IMG/VR virus record: IMGVR_UViG_3300043419_000731
Location: 1 to 64,000 of that record
DNA: 64,000 nucleotides
Reading direction: 5' to 3' (one strand)
DNA from: a virus
A program made the position numbers and the translations under genes. The notes beneath the pieces were generated by a model. The model made no database searches, was not told the DNA's origin, and worked only from the letters and a program-made list of their open reading frames with translations. The stretch's first letter is position 1. Each line of letters starts with the position of its first letter. Below are positions 9,566-18,869 of this stretch, piece after piece.

Positions 9566-10366
9566 ATGAGTAACGATTTAAAGTGGATGATTTCATCCGA
9601 CCAGCAGTTCCCATATCAGGATGACAAGATGATCGCACTTTGGTTTAAGGTCATGAAGTGGTTTAAGCCAGATGTCGTTGACTACCTTGGCGATACAGAT
9701 GATCAGGCTTGCTACAGCAAGTATACAGAGGGACGCTCAGCAGAGTTTTTAAATTATCACAAGAATGATAGCAAGGACTTGATTGTTCCAATGATGCGCC
9801 ATGAAGCAAAAGGCGCTAGAGACTTTTATGCAAAGACAAGAGATATGCTACCAGATGCTCAGCTGTTCTCTGCTCTAGGCAATCACGATATTAGAGTATT
9901 TAATTATGTAGATGCAAAGCTTCCAGACTACATCTCAGAGGTTACACCAGAGGCTTTATGGAGCTTAGACTCATTGGGATACGAGTACATCTATTACAAT
10001 GAATTGCCAAAGCGCCGTTTTGGAGATATCCATGTTCATCATGGACTATCAATTGCTGCAACTGGTTCTGTTCGCAAGGACATGGAAGACTTGCAGATCT
10101 CTCTTATTCGAGGTCACTCACATAGAATTGCTTCCCATCTGGTTACATATGAACTTAGAAATAATGGCGAGGGAGAAACTCTTAGAGGCTATGAGCTAGG
10201 GCACATGTGTGATGAAAAGTCTGACGGCATGAAGTATATGCAACACCACGACTGGCAGAAGGGTTTTGCAATTGCTCATATTGTAAATGATTACCCACAT
10301 ATTCAGATGATTCATGTGGCTCCAGATTATTCATGCGTAGTGGATGGAAAGTTGTTTACTCTATAA
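9566..10366 (+). CDS. Calcineurin-like metallophosphoesterase
   Basis: 266 residues. The metal-binding motifs appear in family order: SSDQQFPY near the N-terminus, YLGDTDD (about 40), GNHD (about 112), and GHSH (about 186) after VHHGLS. These form the two-metal site that hydrolyses phosphomonoesters or diesters. Phage members may act on nucleotides, RNA ends or polynucleotide 3' phosphates; the substrate cannot be told here. It opens the replication block. A promoter at 9484 and a hairpin leader precede it. Confidence 0.85.
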   Translation: MSNDLKWMISSDQQFPYQDDKMIALWFKVMKWFKPDVVDYLGDTDDQACYSKYTEGRSAEFLNYHKNDSKDLIVPMMRHEAKGARDFYAKTRDMLPDAQLFSALGNHDIRVFNYVDAKLPDYISEVTPEALWSLDSLGYEYIYYNELPKRRFGDIHVHHGLSIAATGSVRKDMEDLQISLIRGHSHRIASHLVTYELRNNGEGETLRGYELGHMCDEKSDGMKYMQHHDWQKGFAIAHIVNDYPHIQMIHVAPDYSCVVDGKLFTL

Positions 10367-10551
10367 TGTGGTGCGGTAAATGCAAGGGTAGAGTTTTTGT
10401 AGATAGAGTATTTTCACAGAAACTACATATGGAACTGTTTTGCATCATGTGCGGGAAACGCTGGATGATTAATAAGGAAACGAGTGCTTTCGGTAAATGG
10501 CTAGATCAAAAAGAGACAGCAAATCAAAAGTTTTACGGTATTTCTTCTTAA
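10366..10551 (+). CDS. Zinc-ribbon protein
   Basis: 61 residues from ATG 10366, which overlaps the previous stop (TAATG); an upstream in-frame ATG at 10333 lies inside the phosphoesterase and is less likely. CGKC (3-6) and CIMC (26-29) form a zinc ribbon; the last third is basic and polar. It overlaps the next gene by 55 nt. Function unknown; nucleic-acid binding is plausible. Confidence 0.65.
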   Translation: MWCGKCKGRVFVDRVFSQKLHMELFCIMCGKRWMINKETSAFGKWLDQKETANQKFYGISS

Positions 10552-10982
10552 ACGATAAAGTACATAAAGTACTAAGCGCATCTAGATCAAAGGATGAGCT
10601 TATTGCCTGGTGCTATCCAGATAAAAAGAGAATGCTGTATTCATACTCTCAAGTAAAAAAGAATATGGAGACGGCATACACAATAGTTCAAGTTTCTTCT
10701 ATGCTTAATAAACACAGAGTTACAATACAGGATTATATCTTAGAGGGCAAAGTTATGACTCCTACTAAGATATATCCTATAGGTGAGCCAGATAGTACAT
10801 CATGGTCTCAGTATATGTTTAATCAGAAAAACATTCTTGATATACATCAACATATATTAGATTCAGGACATTCATCTGAAGTTCCATCACGAACAGAGCT
10901 TTTGGGTCTTCTCAAAAACAACTTTATATTGTATACTAAAACAGATGAGGGAAAGTTCGTCCCAGTATGGAAGGCGGAATAA
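10497..10982 (+). CDS. MerR/excisionase-like helix-turn-helix protein
   Basis: 161 residues. A basic N-terminus (MARSKRDSKSK) is followed near residue 60 by AYTIVQVSSMLNKHRVTIQDYI, a winged-helix motif of the excisionase/MerR type, then a wing-like segment KVMTPTKIYPIG. The C-terminus (EVPSRTELLGLLKNN) could contact a partner. It is probably a sequence-specific DNA-binding protein. It lies upstream of the helicase and primase genes in one run of overlapping ORFs. Confidence 0.65.
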   Translation: MARSKRDSKSKVLRYFFLNDKVHKVLSASRSKDELIAWCYPDKKRMLYSYSQVKKNMETAYTIVQVSSMLNKHRVTIQDYILEGKVMTPTKIYPIGEPDSTSWSQYMFNQKNILDIHQHILDSGHSSEVPSRTELLGLLKNNFILYTKTDEGKFVPVWKAE

Positions 10983-11092
10983 TGGCAAGCAGTCGTATAG
11001 TTATATGCCCTGAATGCAATAAAGAGCTTGAAGTAAGATCTGATTTTGCATACATGACATTATCTAATCATATTAAAAAGGAGCACAGATGA
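10982..11092 (+). CDS. Tiny zinc-finger protein
   Basis: 36 residues from ATG 10982 (TAATG overlap) to a TGA that overlaps the next start. CPEC (9-12) and H-x4-H near the end (NHIKKEH) fit a CCHH zinc finger. No function known. Start and stop overlaps with both neighbours support it as real in spite of its size. Confidence 0.6.
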   Translation: MASSRIVICPECNKELEVRSDFAYMTLSNHIKKEHR

Positions 11093-11292
11093 CAACAAAG
11101 GTAAAAGTAGATTTATCATTTACTAGAAATCTTGGTAACTATGAGAGCATTAAGATTGGCATAGGCATTGAGGATGATGTCCGCCAAGGTGAGACAGTTG
11201 ATGCTGCAACCGAAAGAGTATATGCCTTTGTTGAGAACAAGCTTATTGAGAAGACACAAGAAGTAGAAGAAGAGCTCAAGCGTGGCAAGTGA
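11089..11292 (+). CDS. Small conserved-type phage protein
   Basis: 67 residues, KVKVDLSFTRNLGNYESIKIGIGIEDDVR..., one short beta sheet followed by a long charged helix (AATERVYAFVENKLIEKTQEVEEELKR). AAGGAG lies 8 nt upstream. It sits just ahead of the helicase and may be a replisome accessory factor; that is from position only. Confidence 0.65.
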   Translation: MTTKVKVDLSFTRNLGNYESIKIGIGIEDDVRQGETVDAATERVYAFVENKLIEKTQEVEEELKRGK

Positions 11293-11605
11293 TAAAGGAC
11301 CTTATATTCTTTTAAGCCTGTACCAATCTTTATTTAAAGAGAAGTATGGTCGTGTTCCAACTATTAATAAGTTCCGTGAAAAATGGGCTATGCAAGATGT
11401 CATTGATAGTGTAGGATATGACCGTGCAAAAGAATTGTTAGAGTACTACTTTGGTCTTACCAAGAATGGTCACCCACTTCAATTCTTTTTCTATAACTTT
11501 GATAAGATGGATGCACTAAAGATTGAGATTGAAAAAGATAAAGAGAAGCGTCGTTTGTTACTGGAAGAAACGAAGAAAATGGTAGAGCAAGGCGGAATAG
11601 AGTGA
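11282..11605 (+). CDS. Helicase-adjacent protein, possible loader or replisome factor
   Basis: 107 residues from GTG 11282. A helical protein with KYGRVPTINKFREKWAMQDVIDSVGYDRAKELLEYYF and a long C-terminal charged helix (MDALKIEIEKDKEKRR). It overlaps the helicase gene (GTGA at 11602), so expression is probably coupled. No known family is certain. Position before a DnaB-like gene is where phage helicase loaders often lie, but no ATPase motif is present. Confidence 0.6.
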   Translation: MASDKGPYILLSLYQSLFKEKYGRVPTINKFREKWAMQDVIDSVGYDRAKELLEYYFGLTKNGHPLQFFFYNFDKMDALKIEIEKDKEKRRLLLEETKKMVEQGGIE

Positions 11606-12864
11606 ATACAGAAGCAACATTAATTTCTGCAGTATGTAAGAATAAAGACATCAGCACACTGCTAGCAGATAACGTGGACGATCTATTTACTTCCCATAAA
11701 GATATTTGGGAAGGGTTAAAGTCATACTACTATAAGTTTAAGGCTGTACCAGAAGTTGGTATTCTTCAGGAGAAGTTTAAAGATTTTGAGCCAGTAGAAA
11801 CAAAGGCTGAGACAGGCTACTATTTAGATACATTAAAGAATGAGTTCTTGTCTGCTAAGCTAAAGACAATTCTTTTGAAGAGTGGTTCTGCTCTAAAAGA
11901 AGATGCTGCATCTAGAGTTCTTGAGCAAATGCAGAGTCAGTTAGCAGGGCTAAGCCGTTTTACAAACAATGTACGAGATTTAGATATCACCGATGCTGAT
12001 GCAGCAATTAGACACATGGAGTTGTTGCGTGTAAGGTCTGCCGAAATGGGTGGCTCTCCAGGCATCAAGACAGGTTTTGAGGCGATAGATCTTGCATACC
12101 CAACAGGTATGGCTCCAGGACACCTAATCGTCGCTATCGGCTGGCCAGGCCGTGGTAAGACATGGTTCACATCTTATCTTGCTTGCAAGGCTTGGGAGCA
12201 AGGGTTCAAGCCAATGATCGTGTCACTTGAAATGTCTCCAGAAAATATGCGTGACCGTATTTATACCATGTTAGGGTCTGGTCTGTTTAAGGCTTCTGAT
12301 TTTTCAAAGGGAGATATCAATATTGATGACTTCCGTTCATGGTCACAAAAGAAGTTTGAGAATAAGAATAGCTTTATTCTGATTTCAAATGAGGGAAATA
12401 CTGAAGTTACTCCTGCAACTATTCAGGGTAAGATTGACCAGCATAAACCAGACCTAGTTATTCTAGATTACCACCAGCTATTTAATGATAACAAGCGTAG
12501 CAACTCTGAAGTTGAGCGTAACCGAAATGTTTCTCGTGAGTTCAAGATGCTTGCAGTATCAAACAACATCCCAATTATCGACATTACCGCAGCAACCGCA
12601 GACGATGTATCAGATCAAGACAATCCTCCGATGATGTCGCAGGTTGCTTGGTCTAAGGCAATTGAGTACGATGCTGACATGGCTATGGCTGTCCATAGAT
12701 ATCCAGGAACTAACATGATCGAGGTTGTTTCTAGAAAGAACCGACATGGACATGAGTTTGGTTTATACTTAGATTGGGATATCAATAGAGGTATCGTCAA
12801 AGAGATTTATGAGAATCCATTCCAGAATAATGAATCACAAACAAATAAAAAGATTTCAGGTTAA
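11602..12864 (+). CDS. DnaB-like replicative helicase
   Basis: 420 residues from GTG 11602. The N-terminal helical domain (about 1-120) is shorter than in DnaB. The RecA-like motor has Walker A GWPGRGKT (residues 180-187), Walker B DLVILDYH (about 284-291), and motif-4-like residues SNNIPIIDITA. It would unwind the fork and recruit the primase encoded two genes downstream. The end MTMAVHRYPG...IEVVSRKNRHG holds the arginine-finger region. The C-terminus is short and polar. Confidence 0.9.
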   Translation: MNTEATLISAVCKNKDISTLLADNVDDLFTSHKDIWEGLKSYYYKFKAVPEVGILQEKFKDFEPVETKAETGYYLDTLKNEFLSAKLKTILLKSGSALKEDAASRVLEQMQSQLAGLSRFTNNVRDLDITDADAAIRHMELLRVRSAEMGGSPGIKTGFEAIDLAYPTGMAPGHLIVAIGWPGRGKTWFTSYLACKAWEQGFKPMIVSLEMSPENMRDRIYTMLGSGLFKASDFSKGDINIDDFRSWSQKKFENKNSFILISNEGNTEVTPATIQGKIDQHKPDLVILDYHQLFNDNKRSNSEVERNRNVSREFKMLAVSNNIPIIDITAATADDVSDQDNPPMMSQVAWSKAIEYDADMAMAVHRYPGTNMIEVVSRKNRHGHEFGLYLDWDINRGIVKEIYENPFQNNESQTNKKISG

Positions 12865-13120
12865 AGTTGAATTTCTAGATGACTCTGATATGATTCGTGT
12901 CAAGCATCAATATGAAAGTATGCTGACACATCAGATGAGAGACAAGGGTTATGTCAGGGTACTTGACATAGACACTAACTTTTCGGTAGAATTTGACGGA
13001 CAAACATGGGTGTTCTTAATGACACTCTATGGAGTATATGTAGGAAAGAAGAAGGCATGGCAATCAGAAGCAATTACGCAAGGAAAGCTGATTCCACGCA
13101 GTACGCTGTCTCGCAAGTAA
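12830..13120 (+). CDS. Small protein between helicase and primase
   Basis: 96 residues from ATG 12830 (MNHKQIKRFQVKVEFLDD); an in-frame ATG at 12809 is possible. It overlaps the helicase gene by 35 nt and the primase by 64 nt. Beta-rich with a basic tail (LIPRSTLSRK). No family recognised. The tight nesting between helicase and primase suggests a replisome role. Confidence 0.55.
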   Translation: MNHKQIKRFQVKVEFLDDSDMIRVKHQYESMLTHQMRDKGYVRVLDIDTNFSVEFDGQTWVFLMTLYGVYVGKKKAWQSEAITQGKLIPRSTLSRK

Positions 13121-14049
13121 AAGCAATTGTAAAGGCTCTAGGTCTTCATGAAACATCAGAGGCAAACAATAATTTACTTATGTACTGTCCGTTTCATTCA
13201 AATAGACATACCGCAAGCTTTAGTATTAGCTGTGAGAACGGCGCTTGGCTTTGCTATAACCCAGCATGTGGCGAGTCAGGAAGCTTAATTGAGCTTGTTA
13301 AAAGAGTGCTACATAAAAATGATTTTGAAGCCCTACGCTTTATTAGCTCTAAGCAAAATGAAGCCTTAGAGAATTTTGATGAACTACTTGAAAACTTAAT
13401 GGAAGAAAAGCCAGAGTTTGAGGAGTTTCCACAAGAGACAATAGATAGACTACATGCCGATCTAGCTGGAAATAAAGCGGCAAGAGATTACTTAGGTTCA
13501 AGACTTATTACAAAAGAGTCTGCAGAACACTTTACTCTAGGATACTCTCCAGCAATGAAGATGGTTGTTACTCCAGTTCATAGTCCAGACGGGCTACCGA
13601 TTGGTATTGTAGGCAGATCAATTGAGGGAAAGTCTTTTAAGAACAGTACCAACCTGCCAAAGAGCAAAACGCTATTTAATATTCATCGTGCTAAGAAAAT
13701 TGGAAGCAACGTAATAGTTGTAGAGTCTAACTTCGATGCAATAAGAGTTCATCAGGCTGGATTCCCAAACGTTGTAGCAACCCTTGGGGGATCTTTGTCA
13801 TCAGAGCAGCAAAGACTCCTAAATAAGTATTTCAGCACAATCATTGTAATGACTGATGCTGATGAGGCTGGGCGTGAGCTTGGTCTAAGTATTGCAAATA
13901 GATTGAATACAAAAGATATCTTGTGGGCATCATACGATTATGGTAAGATATACCCTCATGAAGCCAAAGATGTGGGCGATATGACGGAAGAAGAGATAAA
14001 GCAGTGCATAAAAAACTCAGTTTCCCATATTGAATATGTCAGCTGGTAA
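13057..14049 (+). CDS. DnaG-type DNA primase
   Basis: 330 residues from ATG 13057 (MAIRSNYARK), chosen over 13006 because GAAGAAGG precedes it. A CHC2-like zinc domain is seen as CPFH (44-47) and CYNPACG (66-72). The TOPRIM domain has the catalytic Glu in VVESNFDA (E223) and the DxD in MTDADEAG (D267, D269). It makes RNA primers for lagging-strand synthesis. It is about half the length of bacterial DnaG and lacks a long helicase-binding C-terminus, as is usual in phages. Confidence 0.9.
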   Translation: MAIRSNYARKADSTQYAVSQVKAIVKALGLHETSEANNNLLMYCPFHSNRHTASFSISCENGAWLCYNPACGESGSLIELVKRVLHKNDFEALRFISSKQNEALENFDELLENLMEEKPEFEEFPQETIDRLHADLAGNKAARDYLGSRLITKESAEHFTLGYSPAMKMVVTPVHSPDGLPIGIVGRSIEGKSFKNSTNLPKSKTLFNIHRAKKIGSNVIVVESNFDAIRVHQAGFPNVVATLGGSLSSEQQRLLNKYFSTIIVMTDADEAGRELGLSIANRLNTKDILWASYDYGKIYPHEAKDVGDMTEEEIKQCIKNSVSHIEYVSW

Positions 14050-14084
14050 TGATATACTAGTAACACAGATGGATCTATACCATC
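14030..14084 (+). promoter_or_regulatory. Extended -10 promoter with 5' hairpin leader
   Basis: TTGAAT (14030-14035), 17 nt, TATACT (14053-14058) preceded by TGA. Just past the expected start near 14065 lies GATGG (14068-14072) / CCATC (14080-14084), so the mRNA would begin with a small hairpin. AAGGAG and ATG 14107 follow. Confidence 0.65.
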
Positions 14085-14106
14085 AACTACAAACTAAGGA
14101 GATACA

Positions 14107-14778
14107 ATGGGTATCGTTAAAGGACTAAAAGACCTAAATAAGGTTATGGATGCACCGCAACACTCAAGCGGTGATGGAGTAAAAGCACGTTGGGCAAAGC
14201 TTGAAGATGCAGAAAGCGTTAAAGTTCGTTTTCTTCAAGAGCTTGATCCAGATTCACCAACATACAACGAAAAAGCAGGCCTAGGCTTTATTGCCGTAGA
14301 GCACACAAATCCAAAAGACTATCGTCGCAAGGCGCTTTGTTCAATGGAAGACCAAGGTAAGTGCTATGGCTGTGAACAACACCGCAAAGATTATAAGGCA
14401 GGATGGAAGGGTCGCTCACGACTTTACATCAATGTTCTTATTGACGACGGCAAGGAAGATCCATATGTAGCGATTCTTTCTCAAGGCTCAAGCGGAAAGA
14501 CAATCACACCAACACTCATCGAATACGCTGGAGAAATGGGATCGATTACAAATCTCATGTGGCGTATTAAGCGTTCAGGTACAAAGACTGACACAAGCTA
14601 TACAATTATTCCACTCGCAAAAGATGAAGAAGCATTTGATTCATCTTCACTCGAACTGTACGATCTTGAAACAACAGCAGTTCGTGACTTGCCATACACA
14701 GAGCAAGAAGCTTTCTTTGCTGGTGAGGGCGGACAAGCAGAAGAGCCTTCTGCTTCTAGCAGCAGCGTAGATTGGTAA
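14107..14778 (+). CDS. T4 gp32-like single-stranded DNA-binding protein
   Basis: 223 residues. The layout matches gp32: a basic N-terminus, an OB-like core with a zinc cluster C78, C86, C89, H92 (CSMEDQGKCYGCEQH), and an acidic, Ser-rich C-terminal tail ending SSSSVDW. In gp32 the tail binds replication and recombination proteins. It coats ssDNA at the fork and helps RecA loading. It has its own strong promoter and a terminator at once after the stop, so it is probably a separate, highly made unit. Confidence 0.8.
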   Translation: MGIVKGLKDLNKVMDAPQHSSGDGVKARWAKLEDAESVKVRFLQELDPDSPTYNEKAGLGFIAVEHTNPKDYRRKALCSMEDQGKCYGCEQHRKDYKAGWKGRSRLYINVLIDDGKEDPYVAILSQGSSGKTITPTLIEYAGEMGSITNLMWRIKRSGTKTDTSYTIIPLAKDEEAFDSSSLELYDLETTAVRDLPYTEQEAFFAGEGGQAEEPSASSSSVDW

Positions 14779-14790
14779 ATAACTAAATAG

Positions 14791-14816
14791 CAGGGGCAGT
14801 CTATTGACTGCCCCTG
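14791..14816 (+). terminator. Strong bidirectional-type terminator after the SSB gene
   Basis: A perfect 11-bp stem CAGGGGCAGTC / GACTGCCCCTG with a 4-nt loop, flanked by AACTAAATA and TATTATTTAG that extend the pairing. The 3' flank is T-rich. The 3' arm also holds the -35 of the next promoter. Confidence 0.85.
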
Positions 14817-14838
14817 TATTATTTAGTAGAATGACATC
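14804..14838 (+). promoter_or_regulatory. TTGACT-17-TAGAAT promoter, leaderless spacing
   Basis: -35 at 14804-14809 inside the terminator hairpin, -10 TAGAAT at 14827-14832, then 6 nt to ATG 14839. The stretch TATTATTTAGTAGAAT is repeated exactly before the subtilase gene at 40676-40691. Confidence 0.65.
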
Positions 14839-15045
14839 ATGATTTCATACGAGATACCAGATCCATTTGATACATTTGTTGAAAACAAATACAAAGATTA
14901 CAAGGGAATGCTTTATGATTTCTTTGCCAGAGAATGGCATATGAAGGCCGCCTGTTGTGGCGAAGAATTATATGCACCAAATAAAAAGACAATGACTAAG
15001 ATTAGACTTTATCATACTAGAAACGAATGCTTGGGCGGATACTAA
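14839..15045 (+). CDS. Small protein upstream of DNA polymerase
   Basis: 68 residues, MISYEIPDPFDTFVENKYKD.... It is aromatic-rich and contains AACCGEEL. No family recognised. The stop overlaps the polymerase start (TAATG at 15043), so the two are probably co-translated from the leaderless-type promoter at 14804. Confidence 0.65.
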   Translation: MISYEIPDPFDTFVENKYKDYKGMLYDFFAREWHMKAACCGEELYAPNKKTMTKIRLYHTRNECLGGY

Positions 15046-18000
15046 TGAGCTTTACACACCTACATGTTCACTCCTATTATTCATTAATGGATGGACTAAA
15101 TTCACCTAAAGAATTATGTCAAGCAGCGCTAGATGCTGGACAAACTGCGATTGCAATCACAGACCATGGTACTCTCTCGTCACACAGAGATATGCAGATT
15201 GCCGCAAAGGAAATTGGCATTAAGCCGATTCTTGGTGTTGAGGCGTATATTTCTCCAACAGATAGATTTGATAGATCATCTAAAACAGATAAATCTATTC
15301 AGGCCTATAACCATATTATTTTACTAGCAAAAAATAAGAAGGGGTTGGAGAATATTAATGCTCTGCAAGAGCTTGCTTGGAATGAAGGCTTTTACCATAA
15401 GCCACGTATTGATAGAGAGGTGTTAAATGAATATAAGGAAGGCATTATTGTTCTTTCTGGATGTCTCAACGGCCTTATTTCTAAGGCTATCGAAAGGAAT
15501 GAGTTCTCTGAGGCTACACTTATTCTCAAGGATTTTAAAAAGAATTTCGGTGAAGATTTTTATATTGAGGTTCAATCTCACAACCCAAAAGAAATTAATG
15601 AAAAGCTACTTGAATTTGCAGATGAACTCAAAATCAAAGCGGTAGCAACAGGAGATGCACACTTCGCTAAAGAAGAAGATAGAATCCTAGAAGAAGCACT
15701 TCTTATTTTGTCTACATCTCCAAAGGCAGAGAAGGATTCAGATTTTGAAATGTCTAGAAACATCAAAGACATGTTAGATAGATTTAACTATCTTTATCCT
15801 GATCGTAGAATCTCATTTCAAGATATGAACCTGTTTATTCAAAGCCGTTCCGAAATTGAAGCAGACTTCAATAAGTCTGGAATTAATCGAACAGACATTT
15901 ATGAAAATACAATGGAGATTGCTGATAAGGTAGAAGACTATGACTTTCATCAAGGCCTTGATCTTTTGCCAGTGCCGAAGACTGATGCCGATGAAAGACT
16001 ACGGGAGTTGGCTGAAAGTGGCTTAGAGAGGCTTCAGAAGGCTTCTGACCCTGCATACATCGACAGACTTAACGAAGAGCTAGCAATTATTGCTAAGAAG
16101 AACTTTGCTTCGTATTTCTTGGTAGTAGGAGATATGATTAATTGGGCTAAAGAAAATGATATTCGTGTAGGTCCAGGTCGTGGCTCTGCTGCAGGCTCAT
16201 TGGTCTGCTACGCTCTTGGAATTACAGATGTAGATCCAATTGAATATAACTTGCTGTTCTTTAGATTTATCAATGAAGAGCGTAATGACTTTCCAGATAT
16301 CGATACAGACTTTGAAGACCGTCGCCGTAAAGAAGTTAAAGATTATTTAAAGAAAAAGTTTAAGCACGTAGCATCAATCTCAACATATACTTATTTTAAA
16401 GATAAGGGTGTTGTTCGTGATGCTGCTCGTGTATTTATGGTGCCACTTCAAGAAGTAAACCGTGCACTAAAGACTGTTGATACATTTGAAGATTTTATTG
16501 ATTCTCCAAATACAAAAGAATTTAGAATGAAGTACCCAGAGGTTGTGTGGCTTGCAGACAGATTACGTGGAAGAATTCGTTCAGTAGGAGTCCATGCCGC
16601 AGGTGTTGTGGTTGCTAAAGATGATCTAAGAAAGTTTGCACCAGTAGAGTCTCGTGAAGATTCACAAGACAAGGTGTCTGGAAGAATCCCTGTTGTTGCA
16701 TATGATATGGATACAGTTGCGGACATTGGGCTTATTAAGCTAGATGCTCTGGGCCTAAAGACACTTTCTGTTATATCCGATACTCTTAAGTCAATCAAAG
16801 AAAGATCTGGAAAAGATATTGATCTTTCCAAACTTTCTCTTGATGATCCAAAGGTTTATCAGATGTTGAATGATGGATATACTAAGGGTGTGTTCCAGGC
16901 AGAAGCAACACCATATACAAACCTTCTCATCAAAATGGGTGTAGATAAGTTTGAAGACCTAGCAGCATCTAACGCATTGGTCAGACCAGGCGCTATGAAT
17001 ACTGTAGGTGCATCTTATATCAATAGAAAAAATGGCAATGAGGCAGTAGACTATAGCCATACAATCATGAAGCCTTTTACAGAAAACACTTATGGTGTTA
17101 TTATATATCAGGAGCAGGTTATGCAGGCATGCGTACACCTTGGTGGTATGACTTGGGCAGAGGCTGATAAGGTCCGCAAGATTATTGGAAAGAAAAAGGA
17201 TGCAAAAGAGTTCGACCAGTTCAAGGATAAGTTTATTACTGGGGCTTCAGAACACATTTCTAAGAAAAAAGCGGAAGCGCTATGGCATGACTTTGAAGCT
17301 CACGCAGGTTATTCTTTTAACCGTTCCCATGCTGTTGCTTACTCTATGCTATCTTACTATACTGCTTGGCTCAAAACTTATTATCCTTTGGAATTCATGT
17401 TCTCGATTCTTAAGAACGAAAATGACAAAGACGCCAGAACAGAGTATCTGATCGAGGCTAAAAGATTAGGCCTTAAGGTTTTACTTCCACACATCAATGA
17501 ATCTGATCTTTATTTCTCTTTGCAGAAAGATTCAATTAGATTTGGTTTAGCTGAGATAAAATTTATTTCAGACAGTATTGCAAATAAAATTATAGAAAGA
17601 AGACCATACAGTGATTATGCTGACTTTATTGAGAAGGCATCAAAGAAAGGCTCTGGCATTAATAGCCGTGCTGTTACTGCTCTTAACGCCATCGGCGGTG
17701 CTGCGTTCCCTGATAACAAAAGGCAAGGAAATGAAAAAGACAATTACTACGAATATCTAGGTATTCCAACATTTAATCTTGAAGGCATTCCTCCAAGAAT
17801 TAAAGCGCAAGCTAGACCAATCAATGAGTTTGATGACCTAGGTTCTTTCATTATGTTTGGAATGGTTAAATCAATTAAGCGAGGTAATGGCTGGGCTAGA
17901 GTTGAGCTTGTTGATGAAAGCGGAACAGTTGGACTATTCCATACAGAGCAAACTCAAATTGAAACAAACCAGATGTACTTTATTCTTGTAGGAGATAACC

Positions 18001-18314
18001 GTATTGCTAGATACATTAAGGTCTCAGACATTGATCCAAAATCAGATGACTTATTTGTAGACTATCTATACAGAAAAGAATATGATCTTGAGGAAGATGA
18101 ATACATTGTAGTAAACTTTACGCCTTATACAACTAAGGCGGGTAAACAAATGAGCCACCTAATCCTATCTAATAGGGACAAGGAGCTAACAAGAGCTATT
18201 GCATTCCCAGCGATGTACAAGATGACATTGGCTAAAATGCGTGAAGGAATGAAGTGCAAGGTTACATTATCTAAGCTGGATGATGGAACATTAAGTATCA
18301 AGGAGATAAAATGA
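15045..18314 (+). CDS. DNA polymerase III alpha subunit
   Basis: 1089 residues from ATG 15045 (MSFTHLHVHSYYSLMDGL); an upstream in-frame ATG at 15027 lies inside the previous gene. The PHP domain at the N-terminus has HLHVH (5-9) and ITDHGTLS. The C-family catalytic core has GPGRGSAAGS (376-385) and PDIDTDF (417-423, two catalytic Asp). A helix-hairpin-helix region (about 790-850) and an OB-like C-terminal part follow. A possible proofreading role of the PHP domain is inferred from family. It is the main replicative polymerase; no separate exonuclease subunit or sliding clamp is seen in the window. Confidence 0.92.
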   Translation: MSFTHLHVHSYYSLMDGLNSPKELCQAALDAGQTAIAITDHGTLSSHRDMQIAAKEIGIKPILGVEAYISPTDRFDRSSKTDKSIQAYNHIILLAKNKKGLENINALQELAWNEGFYHKPRIDREVLNEYKEGIIVLSGCLNGLISKAIERNEFSEATLILKDFKKNFGEDFYIEVQSHNPKEINEKLLEFADELKIKAVATGDAHFAKEEDRILEEALLILSTSPKAEKDSDFEMSRNIKDMLDRFNYLYPDRRISFQDMNLFIQSRSEIEADFNKSGINRTDIYENTMEIADKVEDYDFHQGLDLLPVPKTDADERLRELAESGLERLQKASDPAYIDRLNEELAIIAKKNFASYFLVVGDMINWAKENDIRVGPGRGSAAGSLVCYALGITDVDPIEYNLLFFRFINEERNDFPDIDTDFEDRRRKEVKDYLKKKFKHVASISTYTYFKDKGVVRDAARVFMVPLQEVNRALKTVDTFEDFIDSPNTKEFRMKYPEVVWLADRLRGRIRSVGVHAAGVVVAKDDLRKFAPVESREDSQDKVSGRIPVVAYDMDTVADIGLIKLDALGLKTLSVISDTLKSIKERSGKDIDLSKLSLDDPKVYQMLNDGYTKGVFQAEATPYTNLLIKMGVDKFEDLAASNALVRPGAMNTVGASYINRKNGNEAVDYSHTIMKPFTENTYGVIIYQEQVMQACVHLGGMTWAEADKVRKIIGKKKDAKEFDQFKDKFITGASEHISKKKAEALWHDFEAHAGYSFNRSHAVAYSMLSYYTAWLKTYYPLEFMFSILKNENDKDARTEYLIEAKRLGLKVLLPHINESDLYFSLQKDSIRFGLAEIKFISDSIANKIIERRPYSDYADFIEKASKKGSGINSRAVTALNAIGGAAFPDNKRQGNEKDNYYEYLGIPTFNLEGIPPRIKAQARPINEFDDLGSFIMFGMVKSIKRGNGWARVELVDESGTVGLFHTEQTQIETNQMYFILVGDNRIARYIKVSDIDPKSDDLFVDYLYRKEYDLEEDEYIVVNFTPYTTKAGKQMSHLILSNRDKELTRAIAFPAMYKMTLAKMREGMKCKVTLSKLDDGTLSIKEIK

Positions 18315-18526
18315 CAGAAGAAATTGAGTCATCTAGCGCTGAAGACATTTTTGGAACACTGAGTGTACCAAAGATATTGATTGCTACAATTCAAACGCTA
18401 GGTGAAATTACCGTACCAACAGACGCATTCATTAATGCTGGAACAGAAGATCAGGAATTACAGGTTGATTACAATTCAGATAATCAAACATTTACATTTA
18501 AGCTAAAGGTAAAAGATGTCGAATAA
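18311..18526 (+). CDS. Small acidic protein
   Basis: 71 residues starting at an ATGA overlap with the polymerase stop. Acidic N-terminus (TEEIESSSAEDIFGTL), then a beta-rich body. No known family. The coupling to the polymerase gene suggests a replication accessory role, but nothing in the sequence proves it. Confidence 0.6.
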   Translation: MTEEIESSSAEDIFGTLSVPKILIATIQTLGEITVPTDAFINAGTEDQELQVDYNSDNQTFTFKLKVKDVE

Positions 18527-18869
18527 AGATGTAGAGCTTCCAACAGACTACGGACTAGATGTGCTTGCTGCAATCTTACATGAAACAGCAATTGAAAAAG
18601 GTTTCTGGGATAACCCAAAAAACTTTGATGTGTTTGGAAATAAACTTGCACTAGTGCATTCTGAGGTTACAGAAGTTCTTGAGGCAATCAGAAAGAATAA
18701 AGGTTCAGAAGAAATTGTCGAAGAAATGGCAGACATCCTAATTAGAACTCTTGATCTGTATGCATCAATGCGTAATGGCGGATTCATAGATCACAGTCTA
18801 GATGAAATTTTATTTAAAAAGATGGAAGTAAATAAAGCTCGCCCAAAGCTTCACGGCAATTTATTTTAA
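18516..18869 (+). CDS. MazG-like nucleotide pyrophosphohydrolase
   Basis: 117 residues. An all-alpha protein with the metal-binding pattern of the MazG/dUTPase superfamily: KLALVHSEVTEVLEAIR (E-x2-E) then EEIVEEMADILIRTLDL (E-x3-D). It would hydrolyse NTPs or dNTPs to monophosphates and pyrophosphate, cleaning the nucleotide pool or lowering alarmone signals during infection. It overlaps the upstream gene by 11 nt. Confidence 0.75.
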   Translation: MSNKDVELPTDYGLDVLAAILHETAIEKGFWDNPKNFDVFGNKLALVHSEVTEVLEAIRKNKGSEEIVEEMADILIRTLDLYASMRNGGFIDHSLDEILFKKMEVNKARPKLHGNLF